Shown: positions 9,393 through 19,594 of the stretch, one piece after another
Position numbering within the stretch: position 1 is the first letter of the stretch
Layout: every line of letters starts with the position of its first letter
DNA from: Blastopirellula marina
Lineage (GTDB): Bacteria > Planctomycetota > Planctomycetia > Pirellulales > Pirellulaceae
DNA length: 64,000 nucleotides
Assembly (NCBI RefSeq): GCF_002967715.1
Contig: NZ_PUIA01000057.1
Location: 62,001 to 126,000, forward strand
Direction of reading: 5' to 3'
Position numbers and translations under genes: made by a program
The notes under the pieces: model-generated
Told to the model about the DNA's origin: nothing
The model's database searches: none
The model's input: the letters and a program-made list of their open reading frames with translations, nothing else

Positions 9393-11033
9393 ATGACATC
9401 GACGACGACTCCCCTCACTCAGCTCAGCGCCTGGAAAAGCTTGACCCAGCACTTCACCGCCATTGAGTCGACACACCTTCGTACCCTCTTCGAAGAAGAC
9501 CAAACACGTGGAGAACGACTGACGGCGGAAGGAGGTGACCTGTTCTTCGACTACTCCAAAAACAGAGTTACCGATGAAACACTCAAACTGCTGATTCAAC
9601 TCGCGGAAGAATCCGGTCTTCGCCAGCGAATCGAAGCCATGTTCAGCGGCGAGAAAATCAACATCACCGAGGACCGGGCAGTATTACATACGGCTCTTCG
9701 CGCTCCCAGAGACAAAACGATTATCGTCGATGGCGAAAACGTCGTTTCCCATGTCCATGAAGTTCTCGACCGGATGTCTGCCTTCTCCGAACGTGTTCGC
9801 AGCGGCGACTGGAAGGGGCACTCTGGCAAACGCATCGTCAACGTAGTCAACATTGGTATTGGCGGATCGGACCTGGGCCCGGTTATGGCCTACGAAGCCC
9901 TGAAGCACTTCAGCCAGCGCGACATGGTATTCCGGTTTGTCTCTAATGTCGACGGAACCGACTTCGCCGAAGCGGTGCAAGACCTCGATCCTTCCGAGAC
10001 CTTGTTCATTGTCGCGTCCAAAACGTTCACCACGCTAGAAACGATGACCAACGCAAACACAGCCCGTGCTTGGTTGTTGGCCGCGTTTGCTGGCGATTCG
10101 TCGGCGGTGGCCAAGCACTTCGTTGCCGTTTCCACTAATGCGGAAAAGGTTTCGGCCTTTGGCATCGATACGGCCAACATGTTTGGCTTCTGGGATTGGG
10201 TCGGCGGACGTTACTCAATGGACTCCGCGATCGGCCTTTCGACCATGCTGGCCATTGGCCCGGATAACTTCAAGGCAATGCTCGACGGTTTCCACCAAAT
10301 GGACGAGCACTACCGCACGGCACCGTTCGAGAAAAACATTCCCGTCCTGATGGCTTTGCTATCGATCTGGTACAGCAACTTCTTCGGCTCAGAATCGATC
10401 GCCGTCCTTCCCTATGAACAGTACTTGAAGCGGTTCCCAGCTTATCTCCAACAACTCACCATGGAGAGTAACGGGAAGTACATTACGCTTAGCGGCAACC
10501 GCGTAGATTACACGACCGGTACGATTTACTTCGGCGAACCTGGAACCAATGGCCAGCATTCGTTCTATCAGCTGATCCACCAGGGAACCGAATTGATCCC
10601 CTGCGATTTCATCGCATTTGGCAAGTCCCTCAATCCGCTAGGTCGCCACCACGATATGCTGATCGCCAACGTGTTGGCCCAGTCGGAAGCGTTGGCCTTT
10701 GGTAAGACCGAAGAGCAAGTGAAAGAAGAAGGAACGCCTGACTGGCTGGTTCCGCATCGTGTTTTCGAGGGAAATCGACCGTCGAACACGATTTTCGCCG
10801 ACGAGTTGTCTCCATCGATTTTGGGGCAACTTGTTGCTTTGTATGAGCACTGCGTATTTACTCAGGGCAGCATCTGGCAAATCAACTCTTTCGATCAATG
10901 GGGCGTTGAGCTCGGCAAACAACTTGCCCAGCGCATCATTCCTGAACTAGAAAGCAGCGAGACGCCTGATCTTCAGCACGACAGTTCCACCAACAACCTC
11001 ATCCGCCGTTATCGAGCCACAAAGGAGAAATGA
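9393..11033 (+). CDS. pgi: Glucose-6-phosphate isomerase
   Basis: A 546-residue glucose-6-phosphate isomerase (glucose-6-P to fructose-6-P, cytoplasm). Family signatures include [19 protein letters not shown], the VSNVDGTDF phosphosugar-isomerase region and the C-terminal [18 protein letters not shown] signature. The frame is open further upstream from a GTG at 9258, but family similarity starts near [16 protein letters not shown] at 9381-9385 lies 7 nt before the ATG at 9393, which fixes the start; an adjacent ATG at 9390 is less well spaced. Its stop overlaps the start of the aldolase gene, indicating translational coupling. Confidence 0.95.
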   Translation: MTSTTTPLTQLSAWKSLTQHFTAIESTHLRTLFEEDQTRGERLTAEGGDLFFDYSKNRVTDETLKLLIQLAEESGLRQRIEAMFSGEKINITEDRAVLHTALRAPRDKTIIVDGENVVSHVHEVLDRMSAFSERVRSGDWKGHSGKRIVNVVNIGIGGSDLGPVMAYEALKHFSQRDMVFRFVSNVDGTDFAEAVQDLDPSETLFIVASKTFTTLETMTNANTARAWLLAAFAGDSSAVAKHFVAVSTNAEKVSAFGIDTANMFGFWDWVGGRYSMDSAIGLSTMLAIGPDNFKAMLDGFHQMDEHYRTAPFEKNIPVLMALLSIWYSNFFGSESIAVLPYEQYLKRFPAYLQQLTMESNGKYITLSGNRVDYTTGTIYFGEPGTNGQHSFYQLIHQGTELIPCDFIAFGKSLNPLGRHHDMLIANVLAQSEALAFGKTEEQVKEEGTPDWLVPHRVFEGNRPSNTIFADELSPSILGQLVALYEHCVFTQGSIWQINSFDQWGVELGKQLAQRIIPELESSETPDLQHDSSTNNLIRRYRATKEK

Positions 11034-11935
11034 TGCACTTCATCAATGTCACCAGCGAGGAGTTCGAGAAGTTCAAAACCACACCTGGCTTTGTCGCCGC
11101 TCTCGATCAGAGTGGCGGCAGCACCCCCAAGGCCCTGCATCTTTACGGGATCGAAAAGGATGCCTGGTCCAACGAAGAAGAGATGTTTGACCTGGTGCAT
11201 CAAATGCGCTCGCGCATCATCACCAGCCCCAGTTTTAATGGCAACCGAATTCTGGCTGCGATCCTGTTCGAAAACACGATGGATCGCGAAATCGAGGGCC
11301 AGCCTACCGCCGATTATCTGTGGAACGAGAAAGGGATCGTACCCATTCTCAAGGTCGACAAAGGACTGGAAGCCGAGGCCCAAGGCGTCCAGCTAATGAA
11401 GCCAATGCCACAGCTGAAAGAACTTCTGGAACGGGCCAAAGCCAAGAACATCTTTGGCACCAAGATGCGATCGGTCATCAAACTGGCCGATCCCGCTGGC
11501 ATCAAAGCTGTCGTCGATCAGCAATTCGAGGTTGCGGAAACCATTATTGCTGCAGGGCTGGTTCCAATCATTGAACCTGAGGTCGATATCCACAGTCCCG
11601 AAAAACCCCAAGCCGAGGCCTTGCTGAAAGAATGCATCGCCAGTCATCTCGGGCACCTTCCTGATCACAAATACGTGATGCTCAAACTTACGCTGCCGGA
11701 CGAAGATAACTTCTATCGTGCGTTCGTCGAGCATCCCCAGGTCCTGAAGGTGGTTGCCCTTTCCGGCGGATACACGCGCGACGAGGCCAACAAGCTGCTA
11801 AGCCGGAACAACGGTGTAGTGGCGAGTTTCTCTCGTGCGCTTACCGAAGGGCTGACGGCCCAGCAGACGGAAGAGGAGTTTGACACAATGCTGGATCGCT
11901 CGATCCAGAGCATTTACGACGCCTCCATCACATAA
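11033..11935 (+). CDS. fda: Class I fructose-bisphosphate aldolase
   Basis: About 300 residues, resembling bacterial class I (Schiff-base) fructose-1,6-bisphosphate aldolases. Visible markers are GFVAALDQSGGSTPKAL near the N-terminus, ILKVDKG (candidate lysine region), IEPEVDI and VVALSGGYTR. Two ATGs (11030, 11033) overlap the pgi stop. The ribosome site AAAGGAG at 11021-11027 is 5 nt from 11033 and only 2 nt from 11030, so I choose 11033. With pgi it forms a coupled pair in upper glycolysis/gluconeogenesis. Confidence 0.92.
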   Translation: MHFINVTSEEFEKFKTTPGFVAALDQSGGSTPKALHLYGIEKDAWSNEEEMFDLVHQMRSRIITSPSFNGNRILAAILFENTMDREIEGQPTADYLWNEKGIVPILKVDKGLEAEAQGVQLMKPMPQLKELLERAKAKNIFGTKMRSVIKLADPAGIKAVVDQQFEVAETIIAAGLVPIIEPEVDIHSPEKPQAEALLKECIASHLGHLPDHKYVMLKLTLPDEDNFYRAFVEHPQVLKVVALSGGYTRDEANKLLSRNNGVVASFSRALTEGLTAQQTEEEFDTMLDRSIQSIYDASIT

Positions 11936-12331
11936 CTAGAGACGGCAATTCACACGTAACGGCCGACCCGAATTCTCTCGATTCGGCCGTCGAAGTACGC
12001 GCCACGTCGTTCCTCCGACGGCGCTTAAGCGTTGTAGCGACAGTACTTTATGGACGCATTTCGCTACACCATCAGCTAGGAATGTTTTTCGGGCAAAGCC
12101 TCTTGCAAGCTTAGCCCAGGCTGATATCCTATAAGCGTACTGAGATTCAATATCAACAACAAGCTGCCGCCAGCCTCTTTTGCCAGCGTCCAGGCACACT
12201 ACCTCATAATCGCGTAGACCATCTGCGGGAATTGTAGTCTCTTGAGGATGCTGTATTTCCTTTTGTCCCCATCGTCGCGGTGCACCAGTTGCTTGCTTTA
12301 CCCAAATGGGTAGTCGTAACTGAGCGATCAT
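11936..12331 (-). CDS. Hypothetical protein
   Basis: A minus-strand reading frame that fits exactly into the gap between the aldolase stop and the next plus-strand gene, from an ATG at 12331 (131 residues). Its composition is protein-like, with a stretch around YEVVCLDAGKRGWRQLVVDI. I do not recognise a family. In favour: it fills the gap without overlapping either neighbour. Against: only 28 bp separate its start from the divergent start at 12360, and no ribosome site is clear. It may be real or chance. Confidence 0.4.
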   Translation of the reverse strand: MIAQLRLPIWVKQATGAPRRWGQKEIQHPQETTIPADGLRDYEVVCLDAGKRGWRQLVVDIESQYAYRISAWAKLARGFARKTFLADGVAKCVHKVLSLQRLSAVGGTTWRVLRRPNRENSGRPLRVNCRL

Positions 12332-12359
12332 CACGAAAGAACTTCGCCAGGTATCCCTC

Positions 12360-13697
12360 ATGAAATATGCGTTGCTGTACCACTTTGCGTCCTGCATTTG
12401 GATTACTTTGCTGACTCTGCTCGCTACTGCCGAGTCAGTGGCCGAGGAATTTCGATCGGCCGCTTGGCCTTCCTTTCAAAACGGTGGACAAATGTCGGTC
12501 GCCGGCGATACGCTTCCGACACGTTGGTCGGGCGAGGAAAACATTGCCTGGAAAGCCGAGATTCCCGGCTATGGTCAGTCGACTCCGATTGTCACCAACG
12601 GGCAGATCGTTGTGACATCGACCAGCGGTCCCAACAAAGAGAATTACTATCTGGTTGCCTACTCGCTGGAGAGCGGCGAGAAGCTTTGGCAGAAAGAGTT
12701 CACCAATCCCAGCCCCATTGAAAACACCTCGTACGTCAGCCGGGCCGCACCAACGCCTATCGCCGATGATTCTGGCTACATCGCTTACTACGAAGGGGGT
12801 CTGGTCGTTGCCGTTTCCCCTAAGGGAGAAGTTCGCTGGCAGCGAGACCTTGTCGAAGCATACGGCCCGATCGCCTCGCGTCATGGTCTTTCTTCCTCGC
12901 TCGAACAAAACAAGGATCTGGTGTTCGTTTGGGTGGAACGCTCGGAAGAGCCGTACCTGGCTGCTCTTAACAAAGAAACAGGCGAAACCGTCTGGAAAGT
13001 CGAGGGGCTGGGCAAAACCTCGTGGAGCACGCCTCGCTTGATCCCTGTGGGAGATACGACCCAACTGGTATGCAGTGCCAGCGGCAAGATTGCCGGCTTC
13101 GATCCCAACAACGGAAATCGATTGTGGCAATTCGATCAGATCGCCAACAACACGACCTGTACGCCTATTCCGCTTGGGGATGGTCGATTCCTGATCGGCG
13201 CTTCGGAAGGACGGGGCGAAGCGGCGGCTCAAACGGATGGCACTTCCAATGGCGTCATTCAGATTACCAAGCAAGACGACGGAACTTTCATGGCAGATTT
13301 TGCCTGGCAAGCGGCGAAGGCCAAGTCGAGCTTTGGTAGCCCTATTGTTGCCGATGGAACGGCCTGGTTCATCAATCGCAGCGGCGTTCTGTTTGGTGTG
13401 AATCAAGAGACCGGCAAGCAAACGACCTCGGCACGTCTGGCTGCCGGAGGCGTTTGGGCAACTCCACTTCAGCAAGGAAATCGGCTGTATATCTTTGGCT
13501 CGAAGGGCACGACTTCGATCCTCGATTTGCCCACCGGCGAGATCGTTGCCGAGAACTCGCTCTGGGCTAGTCCGGAAGGGGAGGAGGGAGAAGGGAGTTC
13601 GACCGAGATCCTTTATTCCGCAGTTCCCGTTCCTCCCTATCTGATCCTTCGCACCGGGGGCACGTTGTACGCCGTTCGAGAAAAATCATCCAACTAA
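12360..13697 (+). CDS. Secreted PQQ-like beta-propeller protein
   Basis: A 445-residue protein with an N-terminal signal peptide (hydrophobic residues about 10-26, ending SVAEE). The rest is a PQQ-type/BamB-like beta-propeller: repeated units with A/G-x-x-x-x-x-G-x-x-x-W patterns, for example LESGEKLWQKEF, LNKETGETVWKVEG and DPNNGNRLWQFDQ. Such proteins abound in planctomycetes and are usually extracytoplasmic. The residues needed to bind PQQ in dehydrogenases are not evident, so an enzyme role is not claimed. It may start the transcription unit that continues with the DUF4198 protein 47 bp downstream. Confidence 0.85.
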   Translation: MKYALLYHFASCIWITLLTLLATAESVAEEFRSAAWPSFQNGGQMSVAGDTLPTRWSGEENIAWKAEIPGYGQSTPIVTNGQIVVTSTSGPNKENYYLVAYSLESGEKLWQKEFTNPSPIENTSYVSRAAPTPIADDSGYIAYYEGGLVVAVSPKGEVRWQRDLVEAYGPIASRHGLSSSLEQNKDLVFVWVERSEEPYLAALNKETGETVWKVEGLGKTSWSTPRLIPVGDTTQLVCSASGKIAGFDPNNGNRLWQFDQIANNTTCTPIPLGDGRFLIGASEGRGEAAAQTDGTSNGVIQITKQDDGTFMADFAWQAAKAKSSFGSPIVADGTAWFINRSGVLFGVNQETGKQTTSARLAAGGVWATPLQQGNRLYIFGSKGTTSILDLPTGEIVAENSLWASPEGEEGEGSSTEILYSAVPVPPYLILRTGGTLYAVREKSSN

Positions 13698-13744
13698 ACC
13701 GACAACTCTGAACAACGCATTCACCTTCCCCCTAAGGTAGATTC

Positions 13745-14452
13745 ATGAAACTTTTTAAGACGCTCGTTGCTTTGTGCCTATTTGCCGCGGCAACTCCTGC
13801 CTATGCCCACTTTCCCTGGTTAACCATCAGTGAACATGGGAACGTGCAGTACTTCTTCGGTGAGAATCCGGCCGACTGCACTTACAAATTGCCAGGGGCC
13901 ATCGCGAAGTCCGACATTGAATTGGTCACTGCCAAGGGAACGAAAGAGAAGTTGGAACTCAGCCCCATCGAAACAGATGACTTCGTTGGACGCACCACCA
14001 GCCAAGCAATCGATCGGAACTCTCTGCTGCAATCGCAGGTCACCTTCGGGATCTACCACGGCTCGCGGCTCGACTACTATACGGTTCATTATGGCGGCAA
14101 GTTGCCTGCTTCACTCGAAGACTCCAACAAGCATTCCTCGGATCTCACCCTGAAAGCAAACCTTGTCGACACCGAACATGGCGTTGACGCTTACATCACC
14201 TGGAAAGGCCAACCTCTAGTCGATGCCGACGTTCAGCTTTTCTGTGAAGAAGGCCACCAAGATGCCTCGAAGAAGACAGACAGCGATGGCAAAGTCTCGT
14301 TCACCGACAAAGAAGTAGAAGACGGCCTCAACGGCATCATGGTGGGCCACACCTTGAAAGACGAACGAGGCACACTGAACGACAAGAAATATGAATCGAC
14401 GTCACATTACTTGACCGTGACGTTCAAGGATCCACAAGACTTCGAAAAGTAG
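13745..14452 (+). CDS. Secreted DUF4198-like protein
   Basis: A 235-residue exported protein. The signal peptide is residues 1-19 and ends with AYA before HFPWL, so the predicted mature protein begins with histidine. The rest looks all-beta with a late carboxypeptidase-regulatory-like segment (DADVQLFCEEGHQDASKKTDSDGKV region split by loops). The AHxPWL start is typical of DUF4198-type proteins, often linked to metal uptake. It precedes DUF3386-kelch, ApbE-DUF2271 and PepSY genes, a set known from metal/siderophore and extracytoplasmic flavin contexts. A free N-terminal histidine could bind a metal, but that is inference. Confidence 0.75.
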   Translation: MKLFKTLVALCLFAAATPAYAHFPWLTISEHGNVQYFFGENPADCTYKLPGAIAKSDIELVTAKGTKEKLELSPIETDDFVGRTTSQAIDRNSLLQSQVTFGIYHGSRLDYYTVHYGGKLPASLEDSNKHSSDLTLKANLVDTEHGVDAYITWKGQPLVDADVQLFCEEGHQDASKKTDSDGKVSFTDKEVEDGLNGIMVGHTLKDERGTLNDKKYESTSHYLTVTFKDPQDFEK

Positions 14453-14519
14453 CCCCCTCCCTTTTTCACATAGTCCTGTGGCTTTAATCTCCCTTCCAAC
14501 CCAACGAAAACTTCTACCG

Positions 14520-17387
14520 ATGCGAAACCAATCTACCTACCTGTTTGTTGCTTTGGCCCTAGCCATTGCGATTCCAAGCTATGCGGTCGAAGCCGATACG
14601 CAAACAACCAGCAAGACATCCGATCCGACGGCGGCCAGTCTTCGTCAAGCTGCTCACGATGCTCGTGAAGTCTGGAACAACTTCCCTGGATTCACGGCGA
14701 ACATTGTCGTATCCGAAGATTCAGAGCGGTACGAAGGAACAATTCGTGTCGGGAAAGACTTCGAGTATGTTCTCGACATCGACGACGAGGCGCAGAAACC
14801 TTGGCTGAAGTCGAAGCTTCGCTCGGTTATCTCCCATCGTGAACCATCGGCGTCTCCGGAACAGTACGATGTTTCGTTCCAGGACGAAGCCACAGAGCAC
14901 GTTGCCGGCCGTTTGATCGCCGAGAACGATGGCTCAGGCGTCTTCCGGATTCAAGACGGTCAGATCAAGGAAGTCATCCGGCGAAACGAGTCGTCCTGGT
15001 TCGAGATCACCACGCTTGAAAACTTCACGACGCCAGCCGGCAAAGTCCTTCCGCAAACCACATCGGTTACCTTCCGAGATCCCGAGACCGGCAATATTGA
15101 ATCGAACCTGAGCAACTACTTCGCCTGGAAGCAGGTTGGCGAATTCTACCTTCCCGATCATTGCTACACCGTCAAGACTGGCGAAAAGGGGGAGCGTTCC
15201 GTTCGCAAGCTCGAATTCACTGCTCACCAACTGCACCTGGGTGAGCCCAGCACCGTCAAGTTGCATCGCCCCTTGCCAGAATCCCTGACCAGTTTTGGTG
15301 CCGCTGTTCTGGGCGACTATTTGTATGTCTTCAGTGGACACGATGGTGACGCCCATGGCTTTGGCAAAGATGTCCTGGCCGACCACTTCCGTCGTATCAA
15401 GTTCGACGACCCCAGTGCCCCGTGGGAAGAACTCGCCAAGCAGGAACCTGCCCAGAGCACTGCCCTGGTCACGGATGGCACCTATATTTATCGCATCGGA
15501 GGTCTCACGTTCCTGAACAAGGGAGACGAAGAGACCAATTTCAAGTCGACAACGCATTTCACGCGATACGACACCGAGAAGAACGAATGGACCGACTTAG
15601 CCCCACTGCCTGAACCGCGTTCTTCGCTCGATGCGGCCGTGCTGGGTCGTCACATCTACGTTGCCGGCGGCTGGGATCTGCAGGGCGAATCGTCCAACGA
15701 CGCTCCCTGGCACGATGACATCCTGCGGTTCGATCTCGATCATCCAGAAAACGGCTGGGAATCACTCCCGGGACCGGGATACCTGACCCGAGCCGTTTCC
15801 CTCGCTGCACATGAGGGGAAGATTTATCTCTTTGGTGGCATCCAGCAGAGTGGCATTACCCGCAAGGTTTCTGTGTTCGATCCGAAATCGAACAGTTGGT
15901 CGACATGCCCAGAACTGAAAGCCGACAGCAGTGCTTCCGGATTTGCGACTAGTTCGTTCGCGACTGGGGGACACCTGTACGTCACCGGCAGTTCTGGCAT
16001 CCTCTACCGTCTGAGCGAAGATGGCACTGCCTGGGAAGTCGAAACGCGTTTGATGTACCCACGTATGTTCTTGCGACTCCTGCCGGTAAGCGAAAATCGA
16101 CTGCTTGCCGTTGGAGGAACTTCCATGCTGGGTGGCCGTCTGGCCACGATTGAATCGGTTCCGGTTCAATCAGAATCGGCAGGGCCGAATGTTGTCCGCT
16201 GGTCGTTGCCATTCGATGGCAAGGCCAAGCAAAGCCAAACCTTGGTGCTGGATGGTACGAACCTGTACGCATTGGGGGGTAATTCCAGCCGCAAGCCGCA
16301 CGACTTCACCAAGGACACGATCCTCAACGAGGCATTCGTCTACGACATTGCCAACCAAACGGGGGAACGTCTTCCGGATATGCCATATGCCCTGCAAAGT
16401 GGAGCGGCGGTTCGCCATGCCCAAACCAGCGAACACAAGCAACTGCTCGTTCTCGGCGGTCTTGGTATGCCAGACCAAGAGTTTGGCTCGCTCGCTAAAG
16501 TGCTCTCCTTCAACCCTGAAAGTAAGGTCTGGACAACGGTTAACTCGACACTGCCCACACCACGTGGCATGTTCAACGCCGTCAGCTTCGATGATGCCGT
16601 CTGGTGCTTTGGTGGTAGTGAAGCGGGCAAGGGGCGTGGTCTGAACGCCAACGTTCTGCATTGGTGGGGTGACGAAACATCGATCGCCCCCCTTCCGGAA
16701 GTTGCCCTACCCCATCCGCGTCGGTCATTCGGGAGTGCCCAAATTGGGGATGAATACTTCCTGGTCGGCGGTCTGGGGCAAAGCGAAATCGTCGATACGG
16801 TCGATGTCTTCCACTTGAAAGATCGCACGTGGCGAACCATTGCCGCTCCGCACAAGCATCGCGTCTTTCCGAGCCTGGCCAGCGATGGCAAGCGTTTGTA
16901 CCTGTTCGGCGGTTTCTCGAATGCCCAGGGACACTTCTCGCAGGAACCCTCCTTGGAAGTGTACGATCCCCAGGCCGACCGCTGGACAGTCCTGGCAGAT
17001 GAACTGCCTGGAATCGATAGCTCTATGGCCATGTTCAATTTCGGCGGACGTCTGCTATTTTACGGTATCGACCGAGAAGTGGACGGGCAGGCCAATTTCG
17101 TCCTGTTTGATCCCAATCCTCGCGAAACTCCTGCCGCGGCCGAAGGTTTAAACTTCTCAGGCCGTCGTCGTGGCAGCGAAGCCGAAGCCAACGCCAAGAC
17201 GATGCTTCGAAAGGACACGAACAAGGATGGTAAGCTTTCAGCCGAAGAGTTAGGGGATCGACTCGGTTCGCTCATCAAGTCTGGCGATAAGAACAACGAC
17301 GGACTGCTGACGCGGGAAGAACTGATTGCCGCCCTGAAGAAACAAGAAAAGGAAGCGAAATCCCAACAGGGTAAGGACGAAGCATAG
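14520..17387 (+). CDS. Large secreted DUF3386 - kelch-repeat - EF-hand protein
   Basis: Starting at the ATG at 14520 gives 955 residues with a clean signal peptide (ending PSYAVEA); the frame is open from 14478. Residues about 35-240 match the DUF3386 pattern (AREVWNNFPGFTANIVV). Residues about 245-870 are kelch-type beta-propeller repeats, probably two propellers, with recurring LYVFSGHDG, IYVAGGWD, IYLFGGIQQ and LYLFGGFSN motifs. The C-terminus has two EF-hand loops (DTNKDGKLSAEEL and DKNNDGLLTREEL) that should bind calcium, then a charged tail. No enzyme motif is seen. The context suggests an extracytoplasmic function linked to the neighbouring flavin/metal genes. Confidence 0.82.
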   Translation: MRNQSTYLFVALALAIAIPSYAVEADTQTTSKTSDPTAASLRQAAHDAREVWNNFPGFTANIVVSEDSERYEGTIRVGKDFEYVLDIDDEAQKPWLKSKLRSVISHREPSASPEQYDVSFQDEATEHVAGRLIAENDGSGVFRIQDGQIKEVIRRNESSWFEITTLENFTTPAGKVLPQTTSVTFRDPETGNIESNLSNYFAWKQVGEFYLPDHCYTVKTGEKGERSVRKLEFTAHQLHLGEPSTVKLHRPLPESLTSFGAAVLGDYLYVFSGHDGDAHGFGKDVLADHFRRIKFDDPSAPWEELAKQEPAQSTALVTDGTYIYRIGGLTFLNKGDEETNFKSTTHFTRYDTEKNEWTDLAPLPEPRSSLDAAVLGRHIYVAGGWDLQGESSNDAPWHDDILRFDLDHPENGWESLPGPGYLTRAVSLAAHEGKIYLFGGIQQSGITRKVSVFDPKSNSWSTCPELKADSSASGFATSSFATGGHLYVTGSSGILYRLSEDGTAWEVETRLMYPRMFLRLLPVSENRLLAVGGTSMLGGRLATIESVPVQSESAGPNVVRWSLPFDGKAKQSQTLVLDGTNLYALGGNSSRKPHDFTKDTILNEAFVYDIANQTGERLPDMPYALQSGAAVRHAQTSEHKQLLVLGGLGMPDQEFGSLAKVLSFNPESKVWTTVNSTLPTPRGMFNAVSFDDAVWCFGGSEAGKGRGLNANVLHWWGDETSIAPLPEVALPHPRRSFGSAQIGDEYFLVGGLGQSEIVDTVDVFHLKDRTWRTIAAPHKHRVFPSLASDGKRLYLFGGFSNAQGHFSQEPSLEVYDPQADRWTVLADELPGIDSSMAMFNFGGRLLFYGIDREVDGQANFVLFDPNPRETPAAAEGLNFSGRRRGSEAEANAKTMLRKDTNKDGKLSAEELGDRLGSLIKSGDKNNDGLLTREELIAALKKQEKEAKSQQGKDEA

Positions 17388-17459
17388 GGCTCAATGGCCA
17401 CTATCCTGCAAAAAATGGTAACTCGCGGTTTCCACGGAACCTTTTTCATAAGAAAACGC

Positions 17460-18980
17460 ATGAAACTCCGAATCTGGAACCTTATTGCTCTGTCCCTCAT
17501 GGCAGCTTTCGCAGCGTCCGTTCGTGCAGAGGACTTTCACTTTCGACACGAACACGTGCTCGGCACTTCGCTGCACTTGGCAATTTCGTGTGACAACCAG
17601 GCGCAAGCTTCGACCATCGAGCAGCGTGTTCTTCAGGAAATCGATCGCCTGAACTCCGTACTAAGCCGCTGGGACGAACATAGCGAATTTACGGCATGGC
17701 AAGCAGGCCCAAAGAGTTCAATCTCCCGTGATCTCGCGACCGTCCTCAAGCGTGCCGACGATTGGCGAAGTGCAACGTCCTTGGCATTCGACGTTCGCGC
17801 AGAAGCCGTTTCACAATTATGGAAAAACGCAGCCAGGCAGGGGCATGCTCCGAGTGATCCCCAGCGTCAGCAACTGGCAATCCAACTACGAACCGCTCCT
17901 TACGCGTTCAAGCAAGACGGAACGGTTCAGCGTAGCGACAAACTGCCCATCAGCTTGGACGGCCTGGCCAAGGGATACATCTTGGATCAAGTGTGCGAAC
18001 TGGTTCAGCGAGAGTATCCAGATACAAACGACTTCCTGATTAACATCGGCGGCGACCTGCGAAAGTTAGGAGACCAGCCGCTGGAAGTGGCCATCGAGAA
18101 CCCCAGCAACACATCCGAAGGTGCCAAGCCGTTGCAAACGTTTATCGTTTCGCAGCCCATCGCCATGGCTACCAGTGGCAATTACCGACGGTTCCTAAAT
18201 GTTGGCGATCGCCGGGTATCTCATATCGTGGACCCTCGGACCTGCTTGCCGGCTGAACTCACATGCTCGGTTACCGTGGTTAGCGCTTCCGCTATCGATG
18301 CCGATGCGTTGGCGACTTCGGTCAGCGTTCTCGGTCCGGAAGAAGGTCTCGCTTTGATTGAACGCCTGGATAACACCGAGTGCTGCGTCGTTAACGCTTC
18401 GGGAGAAATCGTGACCTCCAGCGGTTGGCCGCTTGGCGCGATCCAGGCCAATACGCGGCAGCTTGTCGCCAAAGAGGATGAACCGCAGCCTGAGTATGGC
18501 CTTTTCGTCGACTTCACGATCCAGCGTGCCGGTGGGGGACGATATCGACGTCCTTACGTGGCAATGTGGCTGGAAGACGCCGAAGGGTTTCCCGTTCGGA
18601 CGGAGATTCTCTGGTTGCAAAAGGAGCAGCCAGGGCCACGTTGGCATCGTGATCTTACGCGTTGGTATCGCAACGATCGGCTTCGCAGGTCCGTCGAGGA
18701 CCTCGATCTGATTGAAACCATTTCCGGGGCAACACGCGGCCCAGGCGAGTACAAAGCTCATTTCGATGGAACCGACAATCTCGACCTTCCGCTTGCTAAA
18801 GGGAAGTATACGTTGTGCCTGGAAGTAGCTCGTGAGCACGGCACCTATCAACTCATTCGTGAAACAATCCAGTGGGGAGACAAACCAATCGCCGAGAAGA
18901 AGCTGAAAGGGAATGTGGAAGTTGGTGCCATGTCGTATCGCTTTGTTCCTCAGCCTAGTACGGACAAAGTGGCTCAATGA
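17460..18980 (+). CDS. ApbE-family FAD:protein FMN transferase fused to DUF2271
   Basis: From the ATG at 17460 (506 residues) the protein has a signal peptide ending SVRAED. Residues about 25-330 are ApbE-like: LDGLAKGYILDQ, the INIGGDLR motif, ATSGNYRRF, SHIVDPRT and the metal-binding SAIDADALATS segment. ApbE enzymes covalently attach FMN to threonines of membrane or periplasmic proteins. Residues about 345-485 match DUF2271 (FTIQRAGGGRYRRPYVAMW and later TISGATRGPGEY). The fusion and the overlapping PepSY membrane gene (4-nt ATGA overlap) suggest the pair acts in extracytoplasmic electron transfer or metal reduction. The target flavoprotein is not evident nearby. Confidence 0.88.
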   Translation: MKLRIWNLIALSLMAAFAASVRAEDFHFRHEHVLGTSLHLAISCDNQAQASTIEQRVLQEIDRLNSVLSRWDEHSEFTAWQAGPKSSISRDLATVLKRADDWRSATSLAFDVRAEAVSQLWKNAARQGHAPSDPQRQQLAIQLRTAPYAFKQDGTVQRSDKLPISLDGLAKGYILDQVCELVQREYPDTNDFLINIGGDLRKLGDQPLEVAIENPSNTSEGAKPLQTFIVSQPIAMATSGNYRRFLNVGDRRVSHIVDPRTCLPAELTCSVTVVSASAIDADALATSVSVLGPEEGLALIERLDNTECCVVNASGEIVTSSGWPLGAIQANTRQLVAKEDEPQPEYGLFVDFTIQRAGGGRYRRPYVAMWLEDAEGFPVRTEILWLQKEQPGPRWHRDLTRWYRNDRLRRSVEDLDLIETISGATRGPGEYKAHFDGTDNLDLPLAKGKYTLCLEVAREHGTYQLIRETIQWGDKPIAEKKLKGNVEVGAMSYRFVPQPSTDKVAQ

Positions 18981-19594
18981 GGTCGGACGAACAGACGCCT
19001 CGCCGTCGTAAATCTTGGTATGCGGCCAGCGCCAAGCTGACCCGTTGGTTGCATACCTATTTATCGATGATCAGCTTCGCGACGCTGCTCTTCTTTGCCG
19101 CGACAGGGCTCACGTTGAATCATCCAACCTGGTTTGGAGCGGACGAGGTAGTTATCCGAGACGACGATGGTTCTTTCCCGACCTCGCAACTTGCGGGCGA
19201 AATAGACAAGCTATCGATAGTCGAACACCTTCGGGAAACGCATCACCTGAAAGGGAAAGTTGCCGAATTCGAGGTTTCGGAATTCGACTGCATGGTAACG
19301 TTCAAGAGTCCCGGCTACGCGGCGGATGTTTTTATCGATCGAGAAACGGGCAAATATACCGTCAGCGAGACTTCAAGCGGCATGATCGCGATCATGAACG
19401 ATCTTCACAAAGGTCGAGACTCCGGAGCCGGGTGGTCATGGGTAATCGATATTTCGGCAATTTTGATGGTGCTGGTCTCGGTAACGGGGCTCGTCCTGCT
19501 GTTGTTTTTGAAACGCCAGCGCGGAGCCGGACTGGTCGTGACCCTGGTGGGAACCATCCTTCTGATCGCTGCGTGGATGCTTTGGGTACCGTAG
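18977..19594 (+). CDS. PepSY-associated transmembrane protein
   Basis: 205 residues. A first membrane helix (about 33-55, SFATLLFFAATGLTLNHPTW) is followed by a PepSY-like extracytoplasmic domain, then two helices (about 155-178 and 183-203). The pattern LHKGRDSGAGWSWVIDISA before the second helix is typical of PepSY_TM proteins. Start and preceding ApbE stop overlap by 4 nt, indicating coupled translation. Likely role: membrane partner of the ApbE-DUF2271 protein, perhaps in electron transfer to periplasmic metal. No haem or flavin ligands can be assigned securely. Confidence 0.82.
   Translation: MRSDEQTPRRRKSWYAASAKLTRWLHTYLSMISFATLLFFAATGLTLNHPTWFGADEVVIRDDDGSFPTSQLAGEIDKLSIVEHLRETHHLKGKVAEFEVSEFDCMVTFKSPGYAADVFIDRETGKYTVSETSSGMIAIMNDLHKGRDSGAGWSWVIDISAILMVLVSVTGLVLLLFLKRQRGAGLVVTLVGTILLIAAWMLWVP

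Noticed and set aside
12435-13475. Minus-strand frame of 346 codons
   Set aside because: Antisense to the PQQ-like propeller gene, whose signal peptide and repeats are clear.
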